From Anastrepha obliqua (Eukaryota > Arthropoda > Insecta > Diptera > Tephritidae), in NCBI RefSeq assembly GCF_027943255.1, contig NC_072892.1, positions 123,149,792 through 123,213,791 of the forward strand: a stretch of 64,000 nt of DNA. Reading direction: 5' to 3'. Under the pieces are notes generated by a model. The model searched no databases. It was not told the origin of the DNA and was given only the letters and a program-made list of their open reading frames with translations. Position 1 is the first letter of the stretch. Every line of letters starts with the position of its first letter. The translations under genes and the position numbers were made by a program. Shown in pieces: positions 35,697 through 47,300 of this stretch.

Positions 35697-38047
35697 GGGC
35701 GAACGACGCAATATTTTTTTATTTTTCGCTTGTCATTTGTAAACTTCATTAGTATACATTTCATCATGGAACGCTACACACTTGAGCAACGATTGCAAAT
35801 CGTGCAAATTTTTTATTTATTTATTTATTTTTTTTTTTTTTTTTTGGCCTCCGTATTGACGTGGTTTTTTAACCTTTCATCATGGGCTTTTGCTATCTTT
35901 TTTATCGTGTCTACCACCGAGTCAATATTTAGGTCGCGTTCAAGATCGGAGCTACGGATATACCACGGAGCACCGACTGCACATTTGATAATTTTGTTTT
36001 GGAGCCTTTGTATAGATTGAATGTTACTTTGGCTGGAGCAACCCCATAACTGTGCGCCGTAGGACCATACAGGCTTCAGAATTTGTTTGTATACAATCAT
36101 TTTATTATTGGTGGATAGTGCTGATTCCTTTCCCATAAGCCAATACATATTTCTGTATTTTAATTCCATTTCTTCTTTCTTTTCCTTTACATGGGCTTTC
36201 CATCTTAGCTTGGCGTCTAGAGTCATGCCCAGATACTTTGCAGTATTTGAGTATGGAACCTGTCTACCATTTAAATATATTGGAACATATTTGATTTTGT
36301 TTTGGGTGAAATTTATATGCACAGACTTGCTTTCATTTAATTTAATATGCCATTTATCGGTCCAGTCATATATTTCATTTATGGCTAATTGTAATTGTGA
36401 TGTCGATGTGTTTTCCGTGTTTCCTATCGAAAGAATAGCTGTATCGTTGGCAAAAGTAGCTGTTACGCAGTTTGAATTGCATGGCAGATCGCATGTAAAG
36501 AGCAAATACAATAAAGGGCCAAGTACGCTTCCCTGGGGAGCCCCTGCTTTGAGTGGTTTGAGACATGAATATGAATCTTCTTGTTTTACTCTGAAGTAAC
36601 GGTCGGATAAATACGAATGTAGGATTGTGGAGTACTGCTTGGGTAACAACGCATTTATTTTCTTCTGTAGCCCATAGTGGCATACTTTGTCAAACGCCTT
36701 GGATATATCAAGGAATACCGCAGAGCAGGTTTTTCTTTCTTCAAAAGCATTTTCTATTATTCGCACTATCCTATGTACTTGATCGATAGTCGAATGCTTC
36801 GTGCGGAATCCAAATTGGTGCGTCGGTATAATTTTTTTGTTTTCTATTGTTATGTTGATCCTTTTGATTAACAATTTTTCCACCATTTTCGATAGTATTG
36901 GAAGAAGGGAGATAGGCCTGTATGATGTTACATCGTGAGTATCTTTACCTGGCTTATTGAACATAACGACTTCCGCTGTTTTCCAATATATTGAAAAATA
37001 TTTCAGCTTAAATGTGGTGTTGACGATATTCGTCAATACAGCAATAATATTGTTCGGGAGCTGTTTCAATATTTCAGCAGTAATGAGGTCGTAGCCTGGC
37101 GATTTTTTTATCTTAAGATATGAAATTTCTTCTAATATTTCGTCTTGTGAAACCGGAGGGATTTCATTTATAGCATTGCTATCGCCGTCGTGATCCATAT
37201 CATCAGCCATTACCGATCCATATGGTGTGAACGTCTCCTCGAGGTAGTTTGCGAATGTATCTGCTTTTTGTTTATTTGTTTTGGCCCACTTATTGCCATG
37301 TATCTTGATGGGTGCGTTCTGAGATAACGGTTGCTTTAATTTTTTAGTACATTTCCACAGTGAATAATTTGTCTTCCGTTCATTTGTTAATTCTTGCAGG
37401 TATTTTGTGAATGAACTGTTTTTGTACGCTTTAATTTCGTCGCTAAGTGTTTTGGTTATTTTATTTAGCTGAGCTTTGTCAAGAGGTGATCTTGTTTGAT
37501 GCCATCTCCTTCGTATTTTCCGTTTCTTCCATACCATTTCCTTTATTTCTTTGGTATACTTGTGACCTGAAATGGTTTTCCTTATAGTTGGTGTACTCTG
37601 CCAAGCTGCGCGTTGGATGTTATTTGTTAATCGAAGTACTTCGTCATCGAGTTGATCCTTTGTGCTGAAAATAATCGTTCTGTTGCTGCTACTTTAAGAG
37701 TATTATGGCCATTTTACGGTCCATTTAACAAGCCGTCCCGTTTTGGGGTTATGTGAAGTCATTGGTCTACAGTAACAAGCCGGCGACGATTTGTGAGCTC
37801 AGAGCCAATATTGAATGCGAAATTGCTGGAATTTCGGCCGATTTATGCAAAAGAGTGGTCGAAAATTGGGTTCAACGATTGTATTTCGTAAAACATGCAC
37901 GCGGTGGTCATGCAAAAGAAATCGAATTTCATACTTAAATGTATATGTTCAAACTCGATAATTAAAAAAAAATTAGTTAAAAAAGTCAAACCGTTTGTGT
38001 TTTATTGAAAAAAGTTCAAAAGTTGAAGCGCTCTTACTGAAAAACCC
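35697..38047 (+). mobile_element. DD41D-like mariner derivative, copy B, interrupted by a LINE
   Basis: The left piece (35697-35816) has GGGCGAACGACGC and the N terminus ERYTLEQRLQIVQIF from 35765. The right piece (37667-38047) resumes exactly in phase with the copy at 18504: ENNRSVAATL-like sequence, then SLVYSNKPATICELRANIEC and ARGGHAKEIEFHT, ending CAGTAAGAGCG complement and AACCC. The intervening 35817-37666 is a LINE on the minus strand. Without it the element would match copies A and C in length. Confidence 0.85.
35817..37666 (-). mobile_element. jockey-clade LINE, 5'-truncated, open RT frame with FAND motif
   Basis: One uninterrupted minus-strand frame from the truncation point (37666) to the stop in the poly(A) tail at 35825, about 613 codons. 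It spans the endonuclease-RT linker, RT and C terminus. Motifs: SYRPISLLPILSKMVEKLLI, HQFGFRTKHSTIDQVHRIVR, AVFLDISKAFDKVCH (first catalytic Asp), GAPQGSVLGPLLYLLF, then FANDTAIL where jockey RTs carry FADD: the first Asp of the pair is Asn (AAC, complement near 36452). Then KLNESKSVHINF and YLGMTLDAKLRWKAHV. The tail is (A)n with TAAA units. It lies inside a mariner derivative. No clear target-site duplication. Confidence 0.93.
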
Positions 38048-38487
38048 TATACATGAAAACCGAGTTCCTGCACCTGTAGAGAGTCTACGACCAAGCACCA
38101 CAACAAGAGAGAAAGAACACCCCCTTGGGGACTTCGTTGCTTGACCCTGATGGTGATTAGTTTTTCACTGTTCTCTAGTCGTCACTGTTTCTTAGTCTGT
38201 AAGAACTTTTTTTCTTGTTTTTTTTTATGATTCTTATTTATGTGTAAGAAGCTTTGCTCAATTGCACCTAGTATATATAAAAGTTACTAATACTCGATTT
38301 TCATTGGATAATTTAACTTATTGTAAATGCAATATTTTCTGGATTATTATCAAATAAATAAATAATCTCTCGTTAAACAAATACGTAATTTCATCAATAC
38401 AGTGCGGGCGTGCCCAGCATGGCGTATGCGTAACTTGTTATTTAATTCTATTATGTATGTATGTATTTGTGCTCAGCATGAACTCAC
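38048..38487. other. Intron sequence, nothing recognised
   Basis: No coding or repeat signature apart from TATG-rich runs near 38453-38466. Confidence 0.5.
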
Positions 38488-38595
38488 CTCGCGATAGATT
38501 CAAACGAAATTGTATTCCGAATTCAATTAAAATACGATCGCCAACCAATTCACGCCAAGTAGGCAAACCATCCTGCTGTTCGGCACGTACAAGCA
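38488..38595 (-). CDS. Axonemal dynein heavy chain, exon 7 of 14 (tail)
   Basis: Exon of 108 nt, acceptor TCGCTTAG, donor GTGAGTTC. It reads AEQQDGLPTWRELVGDRILI followed by EFGIQFRLN. The hydrophobic strand with conserved Phe and Asn is where dynein tails carry the segment before the I-x-E-x-x-x-x-x-x-x-G helix. The exon ends one base into a codon, completed to Glu by exon 8. Confidence 0.82.
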
Positions 38596-39983
38596 CTAAG
38601 CGAACGAAGAGAGAAAAGAGAAATGGATAAATGAGTAGAACATTTGAAGTGTGTATGTATGTATGTATAAGGTATTTATTGACGTTCTTCTCGTATGCCA
38701 GTATGTATATTTTTCACTTAAGCAAAGTGAAAAATAATGTTCAATAATATGCGCTAACAAAATTATCCGACGCGCAGCACTTAATGCGGCTAATAAAACC
38801 AGCGAAGCGTTAGAGAAGTTCAGATTTTCTACATTTAAAACGCTTTGAACTTGGCGCCGGTATCAAATATATGTATATACTTTTCAAATATTGGAGAAGT
38901 AGTATTAATGCCATATATACATACTATACAACAACTACTTGCGGATATTCAGTATGCTTTGCTGACTGGGTTATTAGCTGCGTGTCAAGTGGGGCGAGAG
39001 GTAGCGCATATATTTTTAGTAAGCCATTGTCAATATTTTAGAGCCCTTACTCAACCTTGCGCACGATTTTCGTTTTTTTTTTTTGTATTTTTGACTACGC
39101 ACTACTCCTTTGCGCTCGTAAAAAATCAAATAATCGCACAAATAATCTCACAATTCAAATTTTAAAAGCTCCACTCAGAGTAACGTCAGCAGCAGAACTA
39201 AATTGAATTCACTTTGAAGGACATTGCTTTTCTCAAGTATTAAATGAGTTGCTTTATTTTTCACCAGCACTTCTTAATACGCGAATAAGTGCGCCGTTTG
39301 AGTAGCTGAATAAGTGGTCCATTGGTTCATTTAAACAAAAAAAAAAAAAAACACAGAAAAAGTGAAAAAAACAAAAGTAAACGAAAAAACTTTCAGTCAT
39401 AGAATAATTGAAGCACAATTTTCATTACAGCTACTCATTGTGCGGATTGCGCTCAAATGCTTCCTCTTTCGTGTTTGCCGCACGGAACCAAGTGCTCGTT
39501 CGATAAGCGTCAAAAATGATTGCCATCATTAAAGCGGTTGCAAGTAGAGGGAGAAGAATTAGTTGTGTCTGTGCGAGTGAGTGTGTGTGTGTGTGGGCCT
39601 GGCGATGAGCAATGCAAGACTGCTCGGGCGCCATTTCGCCCCCCATCAACCAAGGCTAATACGTGGTTTATTGAATAGCTTTATGAGCGTCCATCCAAAT
39701 GGCCAAATTCCGTTATATTTATGGTGCATTTTTAATGCAAAATTGATTGAAATTAGGCACTTGGGGAAGCAGTGACTTAGTGCAATATTCGATTTGGATA
39801 TTTAGCGTAGCTGCATTAAATGATGGTACGTTCTTGGTTGTGATACGCAAGTATCTACATACGAGTACATGAATCACGGCATGGAAATATTTTCTTATTA
39901 TTTAGTATGTTTTTATTTTTTATAAATATAATCAGCAATGTCACGATAATTAATACCGCATTTATAGAAACGTATGCACTTAC
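38596..39983. other. Intron sequence with GT microsatellite
   Basis: A (GT)n tract lies at about 39578-39596 and an A-rich run at 39340-39355. The 106-codon frame at 38845 lacks family similarity and is AT-biased. Confidence 0.5.
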
Positions 39984-40200
39984 ATTCGCAAATCTTCAGA
40001 TAGTATTTGTCCTTCTCGGTAGGATTCTTCTTCGCCTTCGTGGCTTTGATAAATGACTTAGCTTTCATTAGCTGTAAGTCACTCTCTTGAGGCCGATACA
40101 CCAGCCACTGTATGAGTGTTGCGTAAACGGTGAATTTTGTTATTCTGCATTTGAACCCAGCTCCTCCCGCGTCTGGCATTGCACCTTCATCTTCAGTTGG
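39984..40200 (-). CDS. Axonemal dynein heavy chain, exon 6 of 14 (divergent Lys-rich segment)
   Basis: Exon of 217 nt (72 codons plus one base) with acceptor TCAAATTTAG and donor GTAAGTGCAT. It starts in phase 0, as exon 5 demands, and leaves one base that combines with the first two of exon 7 to give Leu. Without it exons 5 and 7 are out of phase. The peptide begins PTEDEGAMPDAGGAG and has a lysine-rich stretch (IKATKAKKNPTEKDKYY). I do not recognise this segment from other dyneins, so it may be a lineage-specific expansion or a fast-evolving loop. A separate small gene is less likely, because the open frame has no initiation context of its own. Confidence 0.65.
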
Positions 40201-40745
40201 CTAAATTTGACAATATAAATTTAATTCAAAACTTAAAAGTATCACAAAAAAAGCGATATTCATTTTAAAGCAGGGACCCAATCAGTTACTATTTTTATAA
40301 CAAAAGTTTTTGAGGCTTATTTTATTAAAAAAAAAAAGAAATGATAGCGAAAGTTTCGTTCTATTTTTTTCGTACAAATAATAACTGCTAGGTTAGGTTA
40401 CTTTAAATGGCTGCCCTTGCGAGAGGCCCTCTTGGGCAAATATTCAAAATTCATCCGTTGTGAGGTGAAAGGAGAGGCAAGGAAAGGAGCCTTGGGATTA
40501 GATGATGCTGACCACACTGACTGGTGAAGCTCATCAGTAGCTTGAATCGGCTAATTAGGAACGTAATATTAACGTTTAAGGTGTGTCTCGTATTTTTTCT
40601 GGCAAAAATAAAAACTTGTCTAAATAACAGAAAATTACTTCAGTCTAATTTACGATAATTTAGTAGCAATCGATTTGTCCTGACATGGAAGGGGATAAAA
40701 AAGAAAAAGGGGGAAAAATTGTTATATATAAACAAAACAGGTATA
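40201..40745. other. Intron sequence, nothing recognised
   Basis: Contains a TAGGTTAGGTTA motif at 40390-40402 of the sort found in LINE untranslated regions of flies. No coding match. Confidence 0.45.
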
Positions 40746-41500
<755 letters not shown>

Positions 41501-41723
41501 CATGCGCGATATGCCAGAAATTTTTATACGAAAGAAAAAGCATCAACAAAAATAAAAGGAAATCAACAGTATTTTGTAGTCACCTCAAGCTTCAATTTAT
41601 CTATATTAAAATTTAAGGGACAAAAAGTTGCATTCTCAGAAAATTTTTGAGAACTATGCTTAAAAAGTTCAAAGTTTTAGAATTTTGAAAAATTGTGCAC
41701 AAATTTAGTAGTGGTATGAATGA

Positions 41724-42279
41724 AAGGGTTTTCCAATAACAGGTGTTACAGGTGAATGGGTTGCGCTATCGAGAGATGATTAACCATTTTTTATGGCCGG
41801 AATCGGATGGTATTGATCTGGACAACGTTTGTTTTCAACAAGACGGTGCTACGTGCCACACAAGCAACGAAACCATTGATCTTTTACGGGAAAAGTTTTC
41901 GGGTCGTGTTATCTCTCGAAGAGGTGATCACAATTGGCCACCGAGATCTTGTGATTTAACACCTTGCGACTTTTTTCTTTAGGGCCATGTGAAAGAGAAG
42001 GTCTACGCCAACAACCTAAGGTCGATTCAAGACCTCAGAGATGGAATTCGTGAGGCTATCGAGGACATAGGGCAGCCACTTTGCAATTCGCTTATGGAAA
42101 TTTTCATGAAAAGGATATCCTCCTGTAAGCGTGGTCGTGGTGGTCATTTGCCTGATGTTATTCTCCAATATTAATGGTATACCTTCATCTTTATAATAAA
42201 ATAAACATCCGATCATTTATATTAAAAAATAGCATTTTTCTTTGAATATCAAAATAACACCTCTTATTGGAAAACCCTT
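41724..42279 (+). mobile_element. DD41D mariner lineage, 5'-deleted copy
   Basis: Inverted repeats GGGTTTTCCAATAACAGGTG and its partner TTATTGGAAAACCC. Directly inside the left end the plus strand reads YREMINHFLWPESDGIDLDN, VCFQQDGATCHTS, then RSCDLTPCDFF. There are 41 residues between the second Asp and the final Asp. A stop at 41980 interrupts FFLWG. The C terminus RGRGGHLPDVILQY follows. The DNA-binding half and first catalytic Asp are deleted. Confidence 0.85.
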
Positions 42280-42468
42280 TATAAGGTGCCGTAAAATGAA
42301 TCACCCTGGTGGAAAATTTTTATTTTTAACTTGACAGTTACGGTACACAAAGCAAAGGAGAGCGTAATGGTCAAAGTAAAGATTTCTTTCACTCAACATA
42401 TTTTATATTTTTGTTTTTAATAAAATTTTTTAACAACAAAATCACTATTTTGCTAAAGTTTAATCTTA

Positions 42469-43316
42469 TCTATATATAAAAATGAATGTTTGTCTGTATG
42501 TCATCTACGAACTCAAAAGGTACTGGACCGATTATTATAAAAATTGGTATACCTATATAAAGCGTTTTTCAGTAAGAGCGCTTCAACTTTTGAACTTTTT
42601 TGAATAAAACACAAACGGTTTGACTTTTTTAACTAATGTTTTTTCTATTATCGAGTTTGAACATATACATTTAGGTATGAAATTCGATTTCTTTTGCATG
42701 ACCACCGCGTGCACGTTTTACGAAGTCCAATCGTTGAACTCAATTTTCGACCACTCTTTTGCATAAATCGGCCGAAATTCCAGCAATTTCGCGTTCAATA
42801 TTGGCTCTGAGCTCACAAATCGTCGCCGGCTTGTTACTGTAGACCAATGACTTCACATAAGCCCAAAACGGGACTGCTTGTTAAATGGACCGTAAAATGG
42901 CCGTAATGCTCTTAAAGTAGCAGCAACAGAACGATTATTTTCATAAAAAATTTGACGATTTGCAATCGTTGCTCAAGTGTGTAGCGTGATGAAATGTATA
43001 CTAATGAAGTTTACAAATGACAAGCGAAAAATAAAAAATATTGTGTCGTTCGCTCTCCCTATCGGAAAAAAGTTGAAGCCCACCTATTGAAAAACGCTTT
43101 ATATATTTTTCCACGGAGAAGGTTTGTAACATATGCTACCAGGTAGCGCTGCAGAGTAGCAAATTCTGCCCCGTTCAACCGATTTTTTCGAAATAAAAAA
43201 AATGAATAAAATGGTTTATAATGAATTGAATATTTGTGTACTGATTTTTCTTAGAAGTTATTTTTCTTAAATTTATTTTAGTTTTTTGCCTAGCAACGCG
43301 CGGCGGATACAGCTAG
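42469..43316 (+). mobile_element. Non-autonomous Helitron containing a nested mariner derivative
   Basis: Starts TCTATATATAAAAATGAATG after an A and ends GGATACAGCTAG before a T, the A|TC...CTAG|T arrangement of Helitrons, with no target duplication. Internal sequence (TACTGGACCGAT at 42524; CCACGGAGAAGG at 43111) is typical of insect HeliMinu-like elements as I recall them. A 542 bp DD41D-like derivative at 42559-43100 splits it. A GC-rich CAACGCGCGGCGG precedes the end, where a Helitron hairpin is expected, though the stem is poor. Confidence 0.75.
42559..43100 (-). mobile_element. DD41D-like mariner deletion derivative, copy C
   Basis: Inverted repeats AGCGTTTTTCAGTAAGAGCG and (other strand) AAGCGTTTTTCAATAGGTGG, flanked by TATA on both sides. 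Same N-terminal to C-terminal fusion as 18504-19006. The minus strand carries SLVYSNKPATICELRANIE and ARGGHAKEIEFHT. It differs from copy A by a few substitutions and small deletions (for example at 42952). Confidence 0.85.
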
Positions 43317-43503
43317 TAGGCTATAAAACTGCATATTCATTTTTTCTTTTTACTTGTGATTAAAAAATTTGAAATTTTCTTAAGAATTTGTCTAGTTGTT
43401 CTATAAAGTTTTAAATTTGGATTTTTATGGGTTTTTTTAGACAATAACCAATACTTGTATATATGTGTTTATAACGTGACGATATAAAATTCAGTATACT
43501 TAC

Positions 43504-43550
43504 TCGGCGCATCGAATGCAGAGTTTCCTGCGACTCTGAAATGTATTCCA
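43504..43550 (-). CDS. Axonemal dynein heavy chain, micro-exon 5 of 14 (tail)
   Basis: Very short exon of 47 nt, found from splice sites and phase: acceptor TTGCCATTGCAG, donor GTAAGTATACTG. Two bases complete the codon opened by exon 4. It then reads EYISESQETLHSMRR and ends on a full codon. The charged helical character fits the tail. Support is splice-site quality and phase compatibility on both sides rather than a strong motif. Confidence 0.68.
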
Positions 43551-44890
43551 CTGCAATGGCAAAACAAGAAAATATTATTAGACCATTATCAGTGATTTCC
43601 GTTGCCGATCTATATCTTATTCTACTTATATATGTATACAGAATGTAAGGTCCAGTCAAGTAAAAATTATCCAGTAACTTGCCAATAACTTAATTTCCGA
43701 GTATTCACTCTTAAAGAGAAAAATATCAAAAAAAGTACATGAACACAAAACCAGCACGAATTTGAAAGTTTTACGAACAGCTGATTAAATTTTTGGTAGG
43801 AAGAATCACAAAACGGGAAAACTGTTTCACTTGGGCGACCTCGCATTAAATAAGAAGCAAAAATAAAGCAAATAAAATGCCAAATAACGAGCCTCGAAAT
43901 CACATGATTTCATTTTGTCCACAATAATTTGTTCCATTTCATCATCGCTGTCAGTCGAAGAACAATCCATTAGCAATGGCAATTCGGAAACTTTAATTCA
44001 TATTTATTTTTACTTTGCGCTCAGCTATTTTTCTCACTTGCAAATTCTTACAACTAAAAATTTAAGCAGTAAAAACTTGCAACTTCCCCTCAAAATGAAA
44101 TGTAATTTTCGATGTTGCAAGACGGAATGAGCTTGAACTTATGTGGGTGCTGGAATGCTGTGGTATTCAACCCAACGTACTGGTTAAGACATTGGCGAAC
44201 TGCGATCACTTCTAGTGTAGATATATAGATATGTAGTGCCCGATTGAACCGGATCTAATTTTAGGGTCCTGCATAGCTGGAGCAGTCGGGTACGTCAAGA
44301 CGTTAAGTAGTAAACCGTTGGTGCAGTACTGCCAACTGCAGTTCTTGAAAAGGTCTAACAAGGTGATAGTAATATGACCGTAAACTGTATAATCCGGCTT
44401 ATAATGCGCTCATTCTGATCCTAATTATGCTGACTTCTATGAGCTGATCCAGCGGCTTCTTTGACTGCCACTTCGCCTCAAAATGAAATGTCATTTTGCT
44501 CTCTCACTTTCCACTACTTTGCAAGTCTTTTAGGTATATGAACACCAAAACGTGATAATTTGTTACAATTGCTACAAACTATTTGCTTCATGAACAGACC
44601 TATATAGTACACAAACGTGTTTTGCGCTCCGTTGCAGATAACAAATCCAAAATGATAAATCGAAATAAATGAAAGAACTGAGCGAAGGAGTGGCACATCG
44701 AGTACTATGGTGTGCTGGTACTGAGAATGCGCGTCTACGATATTATTACTCAATGGTTCACTCAGATACATAAAGGTTAAATTAGACGAAACGCAAACTA
44801 TCCATATGCCGGCATTTCCTAGATGAAGTAGATGAAGATACCAGGACTCATCTTGATGGTATCATTACAAAAAATGGTGGGCCAGCAATA
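43551..44890. other. Intron sequence, nothing recognised
   Basis: About 1.3 kb with only short AT-biased open frames. Some of 44140-44470 is less AT-rich and may be an old unrecognised repeat. Confidence 0.45.
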
Positions 44891-44906
44891 GACATATACA
44901 ATCGCA

Positions 44907-45081
44907 TAGAAATATACGAGCTGGCATGCTGCATAAAGTCTGGAGATAGACGCACATATCAGATATACAAAGTTGAGGCTTTTCGATGAAATAGAAATAG
45001 TAGAAATATACGAGCTGGCATGCTGCATAAAGTCTGGAGATAGACGCACATATCAGATATACAAAGTTGAGGCTTTTCGAT
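44907..45081. repeat. 94 bp tandem duplication
   Basis: The block starting TAGAAATATACGAGCTGGCA at 44907 is repeated starting at 45001. The copies are near-identical over about 81 bp, ending TTGAGGCTTTTCGATG, and sit beside an RTE LINE fragment. Confidence 0.85.
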
Positions 45082-45084
45082 GTC

Positions 45085-45312
45085 AAAGTGAAGTCAGTAG
45101 TGCCATATGGTTGTGAAACGTAGAACCTGACTGCAAGTGTTGCAATTATTCTTCAATCCTTGTATTCGCACGATCATGCGGATATTCTGGCCCAGCGTCA
45201 TAAGCAACATTGACCTTTGGGCTAGAACTAAACAAACACTCGATTTCTGAGCCTCTACAACGTCATAACATCGTTTAAGCAAGCATTGTTTTACTCTGCC
45301 GAATCCAAGCAT
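45085..45312 (+). pseudogene. RTE-type LINE fragment
   Basis: Plus strand across frames: a VPYGCET-like motif at 45098, IRTIMRIFWPSVISNIDLWA and RTKQT. This is the L-x-Y-G-x-E-x-W and I-x-W-P-x-x-I-S-N-x-x-L-W segments after the RT domain of RTE-like LINEs. Interrupted on the right by the maT insertion at 45314. Confidence 0.72.
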
Positions 45313-45313
45313 A

Positions 45314-46022
45314 CAGGGCCGTCGAGGTAAATCCGGAATGTTGAACTTAAAAACAAAACTATTGGATATTTACTCAAAAATAATTTTATTTGCACTTAAC
45401 TTTTTATAATGTGAGTACACATATCATAGTTGAAAATTATTCAATGTAACCTCCATCTCGTGCAATTACCTGCTCCAGCCGGGACCTGAAGCGCCCACAT
45501 GCGCGAGCTACCTTTTCTTTATCCATTGTGGTCATCACTTCCTCGATGGTTGTCTTCAGAGCGTCCTTAGTGTTATGAGGCCTCGCGTTCACTTTTGCTT
45601 CAACTGTGCCCCACAAGTAAGAATCAGGAGGATTGCAGTCTGGGCTTGAAGGTGGCCAAAAATCTGGTGACCAGTGGTAGGGTAGGTTGTTCTGAAGCCA
45701 AGCCTGAGTCTTCTTTGCCTTGTGAGCAGGTGCGGAGTCCTGCTGAAACACATATTCTCTTTCAGCAGCCACGCGGTCCATCCAGGGTTGCGTTTTTTTG
45801 TAGCCAAAGCACTCAATTATCTCTTTAGGCGCGAAGTGACTCTAGTATCGCAGCTCTTCTGTCCTGCTCTCGACTCATCGTTTCACTAGCACTTACTCCG
45901 GCACTTCAGTGTCAATGAGGAAACAATACACAAAAAATATTCCCCTTTATCAGCGGTTTTAGACTTAACGCTACTGCTCCAGAGCTTTCGAAATGTTTTC
46001 CGGATTTACCTCGACGGCCCTG
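45314..46022 (-). mobile_element. maT-type (DD37D) derivative with exact TIRs
   Basis: 709 bp with TA duplications. The ends CAGGGCCGTCGAGGTAAATC and GATTTACCTCGACGGCCCTG are perfect complements over at least 20 bp. The minus strand keeps a short N terminus (MSREQDRRAAILES, one frameshift) joined to the catalytic C half: YVFQQDSAPAHKAKKTQAWL, then SSPDCNPPDSYLWG, with 37 residues between Asp residues, ending VIARDGGYIE. The first catalytic Asp region is deleted. Well-kept termini suggest fairly recent activity in trans. Confidence 0.88.
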
Positions 46023-46024
46023 TA

Positions 46025-47300
46025 TATTGAATGCTGTTATTGCCACCTCCGATGTAATTTTATTCGTATTTAGTATCACGTCGTTAGATATTTCGTCGAC
46101 TGTACGACAGTTTCATCGTCTTCATTATAGTATTCTTCATTTAAAGCTGTGGGCTCCGAATGAGGTTCAACAATCCATTGCTCGAATCCAGATTGGGAGA
46201 CTTGCTGCAATGAATTGAATATGGCTTGCATCATCAGCTATTTGTAATAGTAACTCTGAAAAAGAATGATATCGCCATAATCCCAGTCAGACGTTTTTTC
46301 AAATAGTTTTTGAAACGATTAATCGAATTTTGTAGTAAAAGCATTCCAAAAGCATATTGCATTTTTCAGGTCGATATTTCACAATGACTCATCGATAATT
46401 TCTCCACGAGCAATAATGTGACTTAAGAGGGATTTTTTGTAGTTGAATTTAGTAGGCTTCATAACATTTTGAACCATGGGCTGTATTATATCCGTTTTGG
46501 TGGAAACCACATCTACGATATTTGGCTGAGGTAGTTCTTTAACTCGCCTTATTTGGGATGGCGTGGAGCATCATCAATAAGAAGTGCTTTTACCGGAAGT
46601 TTTGTGCACGAAGAAACTCTTTTACCAGTCTATTTACGCAATTTTCGATCAAAACTGGATCCTTTATGTTGTCAAAAAAATAACATACCTCTGGAGCAAA
46701 TGTTCTGTGAAACCATTCTTCAAATAAAGCCACGACCATTCAGCGCACATTTATTTCCTATGTAGACAACAGGCATAGCAGTAAAAATTTTGAATTAAGT
46801 GGATTCGCCGATTTCCCAGTACCCATTATTTTTACTTTATGCTTTTCAGCAGCACTTGTACAAGCGAGGCACGTTACTATCTCCTTACTGGTCTTATGCT
46901 GTGGAGCTGAGGGTTTTTTGAGCACCCAAGAGTTTTATCGGGTAAGAGCTTCAAAAATATTGAATATCTGCAAGGTATATCTGCTCTTTTCTCTAACACA
47001 AATCCATAATTTTCTAAATTTTCCGAAAATGGATTGATGTAGCCACTATTATTCAATAATTTTGCTTCGCAAATTTTTAGCCAACGTATTCCATGCTTCT
47101 TGGGTAAGCTTGCAAACCAACCATTGCTAGCGTGAAAGCCTCCTAGCTTTTCCTGAATTTTGGCATGTAATAACATGGATTTCTCTTTTAGCTTATCACT
47201 TGTAATTGGCGAGTTGTTGGTACTTTGAGCCGCAAATCAACAGAACAACACATTTTCAATTTTTTTATTCCCTTTATTACTGTTTCTATTACAACCTAAA
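46025..47300 (-). pseudogene. pogo/Tigger-like transposase remnant
   Basis: Minus strand from 47176: KIQEKLGGFHASNGWFASLP, KKHGIRWLKI (CENP-B-type HTH), FLKLLPDKTLG, then across frames IVTCLACTSAAEKHKVKIMG and LFEEWFHRTFAPEV. Both the DE(T/S)-G block and the LLLDNAP-like block are mutated (the latter reads LLMMLHAIP), so catalysis is lost. The domain order matches pogo/Tigger transposases related to jerky and CENP-B. Confidence 0.82.

Noticed and set aside
38845..39165. 106-codon plus-strand frame
   Set aside because: Lies in a dynein intron, ends in AT-rich sequence, and shows no motif or splice context.
39913..40179. Independent small minus-strand gene starting at an internal ATG
   Set aside because: The frame upstream of the ATG continues to a good acceptor, and a good donor lies before the stop. 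Phases match neighbouring dynein exons, so an exon is more likely.
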